Source of the DNA: Arcticibacter sp045629565
Lineage (GTDB): Bacteria > Bacteroidota > Bacteroidia > Sphingobacteriales > Sphingobacteriaceae
Reading direction: 5' to 3'
Length of the DNA stretch: 64,000 nucleotides
NCBI RefSeq assembly: GCF_045629565.1
Contig: NZ_JAZQRL010000027.1
Span: 1 to 64,000 of the forward strand
Positions 18,621 through 27,493 of the stretch are shown here, in pieces. Each line of letters opens with the position of its first letter. Within the stretch, counting starts at the first letter, position 1. A program made the position numbers and the translations under genes. The notes under the pieces are model-generated. The model saw only the letters and a list, made by a program, of their open reading frames with translations. It made no database searches and was not told the DNA's origin.

Positions 18621-19820
18621 TTAGGCTGGAACGTGGATCATTTTCATTTTATAGGAATGAAGCAGGCTGAAATACAAGAAAACCGTGGGACCATCGGCAC
18701 TTATTAACCATGCATTATGAGACAGGGCATTTATTGATACTGCCAAAAATGAAAAACATAAACAAACTATTAACGAATTCTCCCGAACCTTTATATTTTG
18801 TATGACCAGTTTTAGCACTTTCAGTACTTTAAAGTACAAGGCTATAAGCAGGCCGATGCCCAGGAACGGCCCTAAATAAGTCACGAACATAAGATATGCA
18901 TTATGAGAGGTCAGTCCGGATGAAAACACATGGTTGCGATAGACGACCTCCTTCCAGGTTTTGCCGTAAAAAATCAATCCATATGGATAATTTCCTACTA
19001 TCTTAATATTCTCCAGGGTAAGACCAGAACGGTTAAATCGGGCATCGTTCTCTTCGTTTTTGGTAACAATATTATTTTTTGTGTCCAGTGACTCTTTAAC
19101 TACATAAGTATAAGAGCCATATCCTACGGCAAGTAGGATGCCGATAATAAAAACCGCTTTAAAGCCCTCATAAAACAGCAAAAACAGAAGTGAGGTAAAC
19201 ACGAAGGCAACAAAGACCGATCTGTTCATGCCCAGGAAGATTAATACACTGCAGGCTAGAAACACAATAGGTTTCCATATAAACGGCTTCCTGTATGTAA
19301 AGGAATAAATGAAGGCAAATGACACCAGGGCAGCCAGCTGATAACCAAAGGTAAATATGGTAGTAGAAATTCCGGATGGGCTCTGTAGTACTTGCTCTCC
19401 CATTATCAATTCCCGAATCTTGATACTTTCGGAAACGAAGAAGTGGTTTAAAACCATTATCAAAGCCGATAACAGAAGAAGTGAGAAAAAGATAAGGACA
19501 GAATACTGAAATCTGACAGCGTTGCTCCCGACGATAAAATTAAAATACACGGCGCAGATAAGGACAACAAAACTATATGCGAGAAACGACTTTAAATCGT
19601 GCTGTCCTACAGCATAATAAAAAAAAGCAGCAATGGTAAATAACATTACCTCCTTACGATAGAGAAACGCAATAGTCTTATCCCTGAAGAACAGAAAAAG
19701 GGGCGTTATGAAAACTGCTGGTGCTGGAATCCTGAAGAACCCGGTCATAAAAATGCCAAATGTCAGCGAATAGAGATAAAATCCCATCAGAACAAAAAGT
19801 ATCAATCTTTTAAACGTCAT
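18621..19820 (-). CDS. Polytopic membrane protein, candidate Wzy polysaccharide polymerase
   Basis: 399 residues with roughly ten hydrophobic segments and one large polar loop (about 265-320), the layout of O-antigen polymerases and ligases. The loop end contains SHNAYLMFVTYLG, resembling the His-Asn motif of the Wzy_C/WaaL group. As the only such protein in a locus that also has Wzx, Wza, Wzc and a priming transferase, it is the best candidate to polymerise repeat units in the periplasm. Sequence conservation in Wzy is low, so the assignment rests on topology and context. Confidence 0.72.
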   Translation of the reverse strand: MTFKRLILFVLMGFYLYSLTFGIFMTGFFRIPAPAVFITPLFLFFRDKTIAFLYRKEVMLFTIAAFFYYAVGQHDLKSFLAYSFVVLICAVYFNFIVGSNAVRFQYSVLIFFSLLLLSALIMVLNHFFVSESIKIRELIMGEQVLQSPSGISTTIFTFGYQLAALVSFAFIYSFTYRKPFIWKPIVFLACSVLIFLGMNRSVFVAFVFTSLLFLLFYEGFKAVFIIGILLAVGYGSYTYVVKESLDTKNNIVTKNEENDARFNRSGLTLENIKIVGNYPYGLIFYGKTWKEVVYRNHVFSSGLTSHNAYLMFVTYLGPFLGIGLLIALYFKVLKVLKLVIQNIKVRENSLIVCLCFSFLAVSINALSHNAWLISADGPTVFLYFSLLHSYKMKMIHVPA

Positions 19821-19851
19821 GGTATATTCCTATATGCGCTATAGCTGTATC

Positions 19852-20445
19852 TCATTTTCTAACAACCTTGAAGAGGGTAATCGCTATTATCTTTAAATCA
19901 ACCCAAAAGTTATTGTCATTGATATACTTAAGGTTTTGCTCTATTTTCAGCGGAATAATCGTATTTATATAAAAATGCTCCGGGTCATCAGATGTGGCCA
20001 AAATCTCACTTTCGTTATGGAACTGTATAGAGGCCCAGTCTGTTATGCCCGGTTTTACTGACAGAATACTGCATTGCCTTTTATCATAGAGATCTACATA
20101 CTTCCTAACTTCCGGGCGTGGCCCCACTAAGCTCATATCGCCCGTCAGAACGTTGAGAAGCTGGGGTAGTTCATCCATTTTATATTTCCTTAACCAGTAA
20201 CCACAGCTGGTTATTCTGGTATCGATGTTACTAATAGTCAGCAGGCCTGACTTCTCAGAACCTTTAAACATTGTTCTGAATTTATAGAGACTAAAGTCTT
20301 TGTTGTTAAGCCCTACTCTGGTTTGTTTGTAGAAAACCGGTCCCTTTGAATCTAATAAGACACATAGCGAGACCACAATAAAGACAGGGCTGAGCACTAT
20401 CAGACCGATCACGGAAAGTGAGATATCGAAAGCTCGTTTTAACAT
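19852..20445 (-). CDS. Initiating phosphoglycosyltransferase (undecaprenyl-phosphate sugar-1-phosphate transferase)
   Basis: 197-residue monotopic enzyme of the bacterial sugar transferase family in its minimal PglC-like form. An N-terminal re-entrant hydrophobic helix (about 8-32) leads into GPVFYKQTRVGLNNKDFSLY and KFRTM. The catalytic dyad is Asp91-Glu92 (KMDELPQLLNVL), followed by GDMSLVGPRPE. It moves a sugar phosphate from a UDP-sugar to undecaprenyl phosphate and so starts the repeat unit. The short form without extra membrane helices often uses UDP-diacetylbacillosamine or UDP-HexNAc, fitting the sugar genes in this locus. Confidence 0.9.
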   Translation of the reverse strand: MLKRAFDISLSVIGLIVLSPVFIVVSLCVLLDSKGPVFYKQTRVGLNNKDFSLYKFRTMFKGSEKSGLLTISNIDTRITSCGYWLRKYKMDELPQLLNVLTGDMSLVGPRPEVRKYVDLYDKRQCSILSVKPGITDWASIQFHNESEILATSDDPEHFYINTIIPLKIEQNLKYINDNNFWVDLKIIAITLFKVVRK

Positions 20446-20460
20446 ACTATTGCTTTGATA

Positions 20461-21756
20461 TTATGTGAACAGTATTCCTCTATTTTCTTTTAAATCACCT
20501 AAGGATCTGTGAGATTCGATATGAGGTTCTTTCGTCACCGTCTCATTCAGATGATACTGGACTTCATGAATAACGGAGTCTATGACAAACTTACTTTGCT
20601 CTTCTTCCAGCTGCGGATAAATAGGCAAAGAAATCTCGCATGCATACTGCCTGTAAGAATTAGGATAGTCATTGATAGAATAGCCCAGGTTTTTAAATAG
20701 TGTAAACATTGGCATCGGTATGAAGTGCACATTCACACAAATGCCTTTTTCCGTGAGATGCTCAATAATATGGTCGCGCTCTCTTTCGGTAATACCCCTT
20801 ATTCTTAAAGGAAATATATGGTAACTCGACTCTCGTTCCTCATCTTGTAAAGGAGGAGGCACAAACCAATTAAACGCTTTGAACGCGCTGAAATATTTAT
20901 AAGCTATTTCTTTACGGGAAGAAAGCAATTTGCGCTGATACTGCCTTATCTGAGCCAGCCCTATTGCAGCACAAATGTCGGGCATATTGAATTTCAAGCC
21001 CTGGAAAAGGATATCATATTTCCAGTTTCCAGCTCTGGATTTTGAATACGCATCCCTGTTCTGACCATTGAGTGAATAGATCTTCAGAAAATCATAGACC
21101 AGCTCATTATCAAAGTCTTCGGGGAGGTTTAAGCAAATACAGCCTCCTTCCGCAGTTGTAATGTTTTTAACCGCATGAAAGGAAAAGATACTGACATCAG
21201 CTTTAACTGATGCTGATTTCCCCTCATACACTGCTCCGATAGAATGCGCCGCATCTGAAATTAGTAATATCCGGCCGAGTTTCGATTGATTGGCACTCTC
21301 CGGCTTGAAGATATTTATTACTTCCGGATCATTTATAACAGCCATGATCGCATTATAGTCACAGGGCCAACCAGCAATATCGACTGGAATAATGACCTTA
21401 GTTTTGGATGTTATTGCCTGTTTTATCTTATCAACGTCAATGGTTAGATCATCAGAAATATCTACCATAACAGGTGTAGCACCGCAGTTCAAAACGCACA
21501 GAGCCGTGGCGCTATAAGTATATGCCGGCATGATCACTTCGTCCCCCTCCTTAACCCCAAACCACTTAAGCATTAAAATGGCACCCGACGTCCATGAGTT
21601 AACACAGACCGCTGCTTTTGTTCCAGTAAGTTTTACAACTTCGCACTCTAGCGCCTTCACCTTAGGACCTGTAGTAATCCATTTGGATTGCAGCGTATCG
21701 ATCACTTCATTGATTACTGCCTCATCAATATAAGGTGGCGAAAATGGAATGTTCAT
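20461..21756 (-). CDS. DegT/DnrJ/EryC1 PLP-dependent sugar aminotransferase
   Basis: 431-residue aldolase-fold transaminase. The PLP Lys is Lys197 in FSFHAVKNITTAEGG, and SDAAHSIGA supplies the Asp that pairs with the pyridine ring. The N terminus reads IPFSPPYIDEAVINEVIDTL, as in UDP-4-amino-sugar transaminases. An insertion at about 145-160 and a tail of about 30 residues make it longer than average. It probably aminates the 4-keto product of the PglF-like dehydratase (5638-7545), with glutamate as donor. The priming transferase follows 15 bp later. Confidence 0.88.
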   Translation of the reverse strand: MNIPFSPPYIDEAVINEVIDTLQSKWITTGPKVKALECEVVKLTGTKAAVCVNSWTSGAILMLKWFGVKEGDEVIMPAYTYSATALCVLNCGATPVMVDISDDLTIDVDKIKQAITSKTKVIIPVDIAGWPCDYNAIMAVINDPEVINIFKPESANQSKLGRILLISDAAHSIGAVYEGKSASVKADVSIFSFHAVKNITTAEGGCICLNLPEDFDNELVYDFLKIYSLNGQNRDAYSKSRAGNWKYDILFQGLKFNMPDICAAIGLAQIRQYQRKLLSSRKEIAYKYFSAFKAFNWFVPPPLQDEERESSYHIFPLRIRGITERERDHIIEHLTEKGICVNVHFIPMPMFTLFKNLGYSINDYPNSYRQYACEISLPIYPQLEEEQSKFVIDSVIHEVQYHLNETVTKEPHIESHRSLGDLKENRGILFT

Positions 21757-21806
21757 ATCAGAATATGTTTAGAGATATTTGAAATCATTTACAAACAGCA
21801 TTGTGG

Positions 21807-22901
21807 TTATTCTGGGATCAGTGTTTTCCAGCTGGAGGAGATCCGCTCCGGTGAGTTGGCTATGTTGATTGATCTGCAGTTTTGAGATAGTCTGGTCCTG
21901 AGTGATGTATCCTGGAGTATTTTTAAAATTGATGTACTTAAAAGCTCAGGATTATTATTTTCAATCAGTAATCCATTCCAATTGTTCTTGATAATTTCCG
22001 ACGGCCCATATTGGCAATCGACGGAAACACAGGGACATCCAAGACTCATCGCTTCGATCAAAGCATTTGGGTATCCCTCATTTCTCGAAGACAAAACAAA
22101 TAATTCAGCCTGGGTATAGTAATCCTGAAGATTAGATTTAAATCCGACCAGCTTGATATGATCTTCCATCTTCAGATCATGAATCTGCTTAAGCAGCTTT
22201 TCGCGTTCTGAGCCTTCTCCCGATATAATCAGATCAACATCTTTCAGGTCCATTTTGCTATAGACATCAATCAACACATCAAATCCTTTGACATAATCCA
22301 ACCGGCCCACGCTGAGAATAAATTTTCTGTCATAAACACGGTCCGTAGTGGCATGGCCAAATTGGTTGATCGGATTGTTTATAATCTTGTAATTGTTCAA
22401 TTTCCTGAACATCCTGTTTTTTTTAAAAGATCCAATCATGCCCCCTGAGGGAACAACTATCGCCAAGGCCCGACTGTATGCGACATAGGAAATAAATGAG
22501 GTAAATAAGCCAAATGTATTTACAGTATGATCAGGAGTGGTTCTTTCGGACACCACATACGGTACCCTGCAAAGAATACAGGATATTCCGGTCCAGATGT
22601 TAACTGATGTAGTAAAAGAGATCACGCATCTCGGCCTTTCTTTTATCAGAAAATAGACAAACTTGACAAACGTAACAGCGGCAAACCATATTCTGGCGAG
22701 AATATCAGTTCTCGAATTTCTGCGCAACAGGGTTATCAGCTTAATATTCGAGTCTAAAGAATAGGCTTGTTCGGCAGCGTTCAAGCATACCACCACAACT
22801 TCAAGCCCTTGTTTATGAAAGTGATTACCTAAATTTACAATCACCCTCTCAGCGCCGCCGCCCTGCAGTGAATTGATAGCTAAGAAAACTTTTGTCCTCA
22901 C
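21807..22901 (-). CDS. Glycosyltransferase family 4
   Basis: 364-residue GT-B enzyme. It starts MRTKVFLAINSLQGGGAERVIVN, with the GGGAE acceptor loop. The donor domain has FILSVGRLDYVKGFDVLIDVY, DLIISGEGSEREKL and RNEGYPNALIEAMSLGCP (E-x7-E), typical of the GalNAc/Gal-transferring GT4 branch. It lies 44 bp after a GT2 gene. It probably adds a galacto-type sugar, but this is a guess from overall resemblance. Confidence 0.87.
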   Translation of the reverse strand: MRTKVFLAINSLQGGGAERVIVNLGNHFHKQGLEVVVVCLNAAEQAYSLDSNIKLITLLRRNSRTDILARIWFAAVTFVKFVYFLIKERPRCVISFTTSVNIWTGISCILCRVPYVVSERTTPDHTVNTFGLFTSFISYVAYSRALAIVVPSGGMIGSFKKNRMFRKLNNYKIINNPINQFGHATTDRVYDRKFILSVGRLDYVKGFDVLIDVYSKMDLKDVDLIISGEGSEREKLLKQIHDLKMEDHIKLVGFKSNLQDYYTQAELFVLSSRNEGYPNALIEAMSLGCPCVSVDCQYGPSEIIKNNWNGLLIENNNPELLSTSILKILQDTSLRTRLSQNCRSINIANSPERISSSWKTLIPE

Positions 22902-22945
22902 TGTTTATGAAATAAACAACATATCCATCTCTATGTACCCTATTG

Positions 22946-23806
22946 CTAAAATATCGACCTCATTGTTTGGACCGCGTTTGTAAATCGAGTGTTCCGTACC
23001 TCGAATAAAAAATAGCGTCTGAGATAGAATATGAATAAGGCAAGCTTTTGGGAAAAATTATGATGGAAATTATTTATGATAATATTAAAATCACTTAGCT
23101 GTTTCTTCCTTAAGAACTCCGCACTTTTCATGCTCCAGACCCCACCTTTGTGCTTTCTGTAACAACTCATGACTTCCGGAATCACATAGATCTTTTTTCG
23201 GGAATGAAATGTTGCAAAAAGTTTTAAAAACTTGTCTGCTGCATTACAGTTCAGGTACCACTCCTGATCAAACAGATCTACAATACAGTCCTTTCTTACC
23301 ACTAACGATGAAGTAGCTGTTTCAGCTTGCCTGTTAACAATGAGATCATTATAATCATATTCCAGCATAACAGGGTTAGGATTGACATATAGGAGATTGC
23401 CCGGGCTGTCAATTTCTTTATAATAGTGACAGCAGATAACGTAGTCGGGATTATCTTCCAAAAAGTCTACCTGTTTCTGGAGTTTGTTAGAGTTGGTCCA
23501 AAAATCATCTCCATCGCAAAATGCAATGTACTTTCCCTTAGCTGCTTTAATGGTTCTGATTGCATTATTGTTAGCTCCTACATTACTTGTTGATGTGATT
23601 AACTGTATTCTATCCGGATACTTCGATGCATATTCATCCAAGATAGCTCTTGTTCCGTCACTAGAACAATCCTCTCCAATTAATATCTCATACTTAAAAT
23701 CAGTACGCTGCATTAAAAAGCCTTCAACGGCATTTGATATAAATTTTTCGTGATTATACGTTATGCAACATACGCTAATCATCACTTCAGGAGTATTTGG
23801 TTCCAT
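22946..23806 (-). CDS. Glycosyltransferase family 2
   Basis: 286-residue GT-A enzyme with ISVCCITYNHEKFISNAVEG, ILIGEDCSSDGTR and the metal-binding CDGDDFW. Its start codon abuts the stop codon of the preceding aminotransferase with no spacer, so translation is probably coupled. The C terminus has a hydrophobic patch (LALFIFYLRRYFLF), perhaps for membrane contact. Specificity is unknown. Confidence 0.87.
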   Translation of the reverse strand: MEPNTPEVMISVCCITYNHEKFISNAVEGFLMQRTDFKYEILIGEDCSSDGTRAILDEYASKYPDRIQLITSTSNVGANNNAIRTIKAAKGKYIAFCDGDDFWTNSNKLQKQVDFLEDNPDYVICCHYYKEIDSPGNLLYVNPNPVMLEYDYNDLIVNRQAETATSSLVVRKDCIVDLFDQEWYLNCNAADKFLKLFATFHSRKKIYVIPEVMSCYRKHKGGVWSMKSAEFLRKKQLSDFNIIINNFHHNFSQKLALFIFYLRRYFLFEVRNTRFTNAVQTMRSIF

Positions 23807-24976
23807 CTATAAATTGATTTTGCTATCGCTTAAAATTGTTGCTATCTCTTTCTCTAACAGAATGGTTTCCGGCGATGCACTAATAACAGCCGAAGAGGCG
23901 TAGTTTTGAGTTCTTAACATGATTCTGGCAATCATTTCAGTGTCCGAAGAAGTAAGTGTGTGGTAGAGCGGTAAACAAACTACTCTCTTGACGACAGATT
24001 CGCAAACCGGTAAACTTGGCTTAGACACATAAGGCAGCGTTGCCAGCGATGGATAGAAATATCGCCTGCAATATATCTTTTCCTGTGCCAGAACCTCCAT
24101 ACATCTCAGCATTAATGCTTCGGAAGCGAACAGAACTGGGAAATAAGCAAAATTATAATCCCTCTCATCATTTAACTCCTGGAAACTCACATCCAAACCG
24201 CTGAGGATCTCCCTGTAGTGCAGATAGAGCTCCTTTCTTTTACTTAAAATCTCGTCAATGTGGTTAAGATTGCATAAACCCATGGCTGCATGAAACTCGC
24301 TATTCTTTCCATTAATACCCAGTTCAGCAAAGTCATCGGGACCATTGTGTCCAAAGTTTCTGATAAAAGCCATCTTCTTTAGCAGTTCAGGGCACTGGGT
24401 AAAAACGGCGCCGCCTTCAACCGTGTGAAAAAGTTTAGTGGCGTGGAAACTCGTTGTACTGATATCTCCATATTCGAAAACAGATCTGCCTTTATATTTA
24501 ACTCCGAAGCAATGAGCGGCGTCATAGATAACCTTCAACCCATGACGTGCAGCAATGTCCTGAATGGCATCAATATTACAAGGAACGCCAAAAACATGGG
24601 TCGCCAGGATAGCGGAAGTTTCAGGAGTTATCGCTGCCTCTATATTTGCTGGATTAATATTGAATGTACCGGGTTTAATGTCTACAAAAACAGGATTGCA
24701 TCCCTCCCATACTATGCTGCTGGTTGTGGCCACATAGGAGAACGGAGTGGTAATAATATCACCCTGTAGCCCAAGTGCCTTTATAGCAATCTGGAGAGCC
24801 ATCGTGCCGTTCGAAATATATAACATATGATCCAGGTTGAGGTATCTCTTTAACCTCAGCTCCAACTCGTTGACCAGGGGACCGTTATTGGTGAGCCATT
24901 GACGTTCCCAAATACTATTGATGTAGCTGTCGTACTCCTTTATCTGCGGAAGGTACGGTTTGGTAACTGGTATCAT
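23807..24976 (-). CDS. DegT/DnrJ/EryC1 sugar aminotransferase, second copy
   Basis: 389-residue PLP enzyme with Lys181 in TTSFHATKLFHTVEGG and YDAAHCFGV. The N-terminal RQWLTNNGPLVNELE resembles enzymes that make dTDP- or UDP-4-amino-4,6-dideoxy sugars (VioA/WecE-like). It overlaps the flippase gene by 4 bp (ATGA), and the next glycosyltransferase follows directly. Two different transaminases in one locus suggest two amino sugars, or one of them working on a nucleotide sugar made elsewhere: no dTDP-glucose genes are present. Confidence 0.87.
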   Translation of the reverse strand: MIPVTKPYLPQIKEYDSYINSIWERQWLTNNGPLVNELELRLKRYLNLDHMLYISNGTMALQIAIKALGLQGDIITTPFSYVATTSSIVWEGCNPVFVDIKPGTFNINPANIEAAITPETSAILATHVFGVPCNIDAIQDIAARHGLKVIYDAAHCFGVKYKGRSVFEYGDISTTSFHATKLFHTVEGGAVFTQCPELLKKMAFIRNFGHNGPDDFAELGINGKNSEFHAAMGLCNLNHIDEILSKRKELYLHYREILSGLDVSFQELNDERDYNFAYFPVLFASEALMLRCMEVLAQEKIYCRRYFYPSLATLPYVSKPSLPVCESVVKRVVCLPLYHTLTSSDTEMIARIMLRTQNYASSAVISASPETILLEKEIATILSDSKINL

Positions 24977-26415
24977 AATTTTAGAATTAGTTGTCTGAAA
25001 TCTGAGATTGCTGAAAGCTTGGTAGCGTTAGCACTGAATAGATAAATAATAATGTATATGGTGCTAACAAGTGTGATTCTGACCAGATCATTTGCCATCA
25101 AATCACTTACTAAATATCTATCGCCAAAGACACAAATGAAACCAGTTAAGATTGATAGAGAAATAGAGGGTAATAAGTCAATAATCTGTTCTTTAACAGG
25201 GTACCCGATAATTTTACCGCTATAGATCGAGTTGATATAATAGCCTATGAAACTGTAACCTAACTGGAAAAATAATAGCCCATAAATGCCGAGAGGGATG
25301 ACACATATGATCCCGATTACACTGCTTACCTTCTTTATAACTTCCAGCTTTAAAAAAAGATCACTTCTCCCTTTTACTTTTAAAATATTCAGATTAAATG
25401 AATGAAGGGGATACATGATGCCTGCAGCACACAGAATTCTGAAATAGGGAACCGCTGGTAGCCATCGCTCTGTCAACAAAATCCGGAAAAGAGGTTCGGC
25501 AATTAATATTAAAATAATCAGCATAGGCGCATTCCAAAACACAACCTGCTTTAAAATTCGCTTATAAACCATCTTGAGTCTGTGGTTATCGTCAGAAATG
25601 GAAGCAAACATAGGGTAAGTCACCTTATTCATGGCGGCTGCTAAATTGCTGACGGGGAATTGACTCATTGAATCAGCTCTGGAATAAAATCCTAATTGCG
25701 TTGCAGAATAATATTTACCGATGATAATGACATAAATATTTTGGTAAAGCGTTTCAAGCAGACCCGACAAAGTCATTTTATATCCAAAATTAAAATGGCG
25801 TTTAAAGCTGTTTTTGTCAAAGATGAATTCTGGTCTCCAATCTGAAAACATCCAATGCATAAGAGCTAGCAAAAATGAACTGAACAAACTCATCCAAACT
25901 AAGCTCCACACTCCGAATCCGGCCTTTGCTATCACAATGCCGAGGATGCCCGAGCCGACAATTGCAGGAATCTGCATAAATGCCTGAATTTTAAAATTCA
26001 TCATTTTAATAAAGCGCGTATTGTGAACACCGTAACTGGCGTTAATAATAAAAGAGATACCAGTAACTCGGATGATATCGACCAAAATATCTTGCTTGTA
26101 AAATGAGGCTATCAACGGTGCCACAAAGAAAAGCATTGCATAAACTACAACACTTCCCGCCAAATTAAATAGAAAGACGGTGGAGTAATCACTCTGATCA
26201 ACCTCGGCAGACCGGATCAGAGAGGATGTAAGTCCACTATCCATCAAAGAACTTCCAACAGCTATAAACACATAGACCATTGCCACAAGTCCGAACTCTT
26301 CGGGTCCCAGTAAACGGGCTAAAACGATACCGATAACTAAGCTGACTAGTTTTGCTCCGAATTGCTGAATAAATGACCAACCGATCCCCGCAATTGCTGT
26401 CTCCCTAAAACTCAT
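24973..26415 (-). CDS. Wzx-type flippase (polysaccharide export, MOP superfamily)
   Basis: 480 residues with about 14 membrane segments. The N terminus AIAGIGWSFIQQFGAKLVSLVIG and the GPEEFGLVAMVYVF segment are characteristic of the WzxC-like branch of the MOP exporter superfamily. It moves the undecaprenyl-linked repeat unit to the periplasm for the Wzy-like protein. It starts 15 bp after the epimerase gene and overlaps the aminotransferase by 4 bp. Confidence 0.9.
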   Translation of the reverse strand: MSFRETAIAGIGWSFIQQFGAKLVSLVIGIVLARLLGPEEFGLVAMVYVFIAVGSSLMDSGLTSSLIRSAEVDQSDYSTVFLFNLAGSVVVYAMLFFVAPLIASFYKQDILVDIIRVTGISFIINASYGVHNTRFIKMMNFKIQAFMQIPAIVGSGILGIVIAKAGFGVWSLVWMSLFSSFLLALMHWMFSDWRPEFIFDKNSFKRHFNFGYKMTLSGLLETLYQNIYVIIIGKYYSATQLGFYSRADSMSQFPVSNLAAAMNKVTYPMFASISDDNHRLKMVYKRILKQVVFWNAPMLIILILIAEPLFRILLTERWLPAVPYFRILCAAGIMYPLHSFNLNILKVKGRSDLFLKLEVIKKVSSVIGIICVIPLGIYGLLFFQLGYSFIGYYINSIYSGKIIGYPVKEQIIDLLPSISLSILTGFICVFGDRYLVSDLMANDLVRITLVSTIYIIIYLFSANATKLSAISDFRQLILKL

Positions 26416-26430
26416 TTTACACCTTCGGAG

Positions 26431-27477
26431 TTAGAGCTCAACCAGCGGCGTAGTCCTCTCCGCTTCACCTTCTTTTATGAACCAGTCGACGGTCTCTCTC
26501 AATCCTGTTTCGAAACTGAAGAGAGGTCTGTAATGGAGTAATCTTTGCGCCTTTTCGATAGCTGCAAGTGAATGAGGGATATCCCCGGCCCGCTCAGGCC
26601 CATACTCCGGAAAAATATCGGCTATTTGCGGATCCAATTTTGACAATGTGGCCTTAATCTCTGCCACGAGTTCATTTAAGGTCGTCTGCTGTCCATATGC
26701 CACATTGTAAACTTCGTTGATGGCAGCACTTGAGTCTGTAAGTGCTGCTTTTATATTCATTTGAAGCACGTTATCGATGTAAGTGAAGTCCCTGGAGTAA
26801 TTTCCGTCACCGTGTATTACCGGTTTGGTACCCTTCATCAACATCTTTATAAACCTGGGTATCACTGCCGAGTAGGCGCCTTCAGGGTTTTGTCTCGGAC
26901 CAAAGACATTGAAATATCTCAGTCCTATTAACTCCATTTTATAAGTCTTGGAAAATACATCCGCATACAACTCATTAACATACTTGGTTACGGCATAGGG
27001 GGACAATGGTTTTCCTATTCTATCTTCGCTCTTAGGTAGTTCAGTGCTGTCGCCGTAAGTTGAGGACGATGCTGCATAGATGATGCGCATTACACCTTCA
27101 TCCCGGCCAGCAACCAACATATTAATAAAGCCCGAAACGTTCACCTCATTACTCATCAAAGGGTCGTTTACTGAGCGGGGAACCGACCCCAAGGCAGCCT
27201 CATGAAACACAATATTTATATCCTTAACGGCATCTCTGCAGGTAGCTAAATCGCGGATGTCACCCTCCAGAAGTTCAAAATTTGGATATTGCCAAAAGCT
27301 GTCCAGATTCTTTCTGAACCCAGTGGAGAAGTTATCGAGCACGCGAACTTTGCCTGCGGAGTACTTAAGAAGGTACTCAACCAGGTGAGAGCCTATAAAT
27401 CCGGCTCCCCCTGTTACCAAAAAGTTCAAAGTTGAAAGATCTTTATCCTCATGATGAGAAGACAGCTGCGTTTTCAT
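26431..27477 (-). CDS. UDP-HexNAc(A) C4-epimerase (TviC/VipB/WbpP type)
   Basis: 348 residues from MKTQLSSHHEDK (27477). A further upstream ATG (27507) would overlap the preceding gene, so I prefer the internal start with a 16-bp gap. NAD motif GGAGFIG is at 23-29, SSS at 137-139, and catalytic Tyr161 and Lys165 are in YAVTK. The substrate-loop motifs HEAALGSVPRSV and FGPRQNPEGAYSAVIPRF are specific to epimerases acting on N-acetylated or uronic substrates, such as WbpP and TviC. Paired with the dehydrogenase upstream it gives UDP-GalNAcA, the precursor of Vi-antigen-like polymers. Confidence 0.9.
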   Translation of the reverse strand: MKTQLSSHHEDKDLSTLNFLVTGGAGFIGSHLVEYLLKYSAGKVRVLDNFSTGFRKNLDSFWQYPNFELLEGDIRDLATCRDAVKDINIVFHEAALGSVPRSVNDPLMSNEVNVSGFINMLVAGRDEGVMRIIYAASSSTYGDSTELPKSEDRIGKPLSPYAVTKYVNELYADVFSKTYKMELIGLRYFNVFGPRQNPEGAYSAVIPRFIKMLMKGTKPVIHGDGNYSRDFTYIDNVLQMNIKAALTDSSAAINEVYNVAYGQQTTLNELVAEIKATLSKLDPQIADIFPEYGPERAGDIPHSLAAIEKAQRLLHYRPLFSFETGLRETVDWFIKEGEAERTTPLVEL

Positions 27478-27493
27478 AAATGTTTGGTTAGTT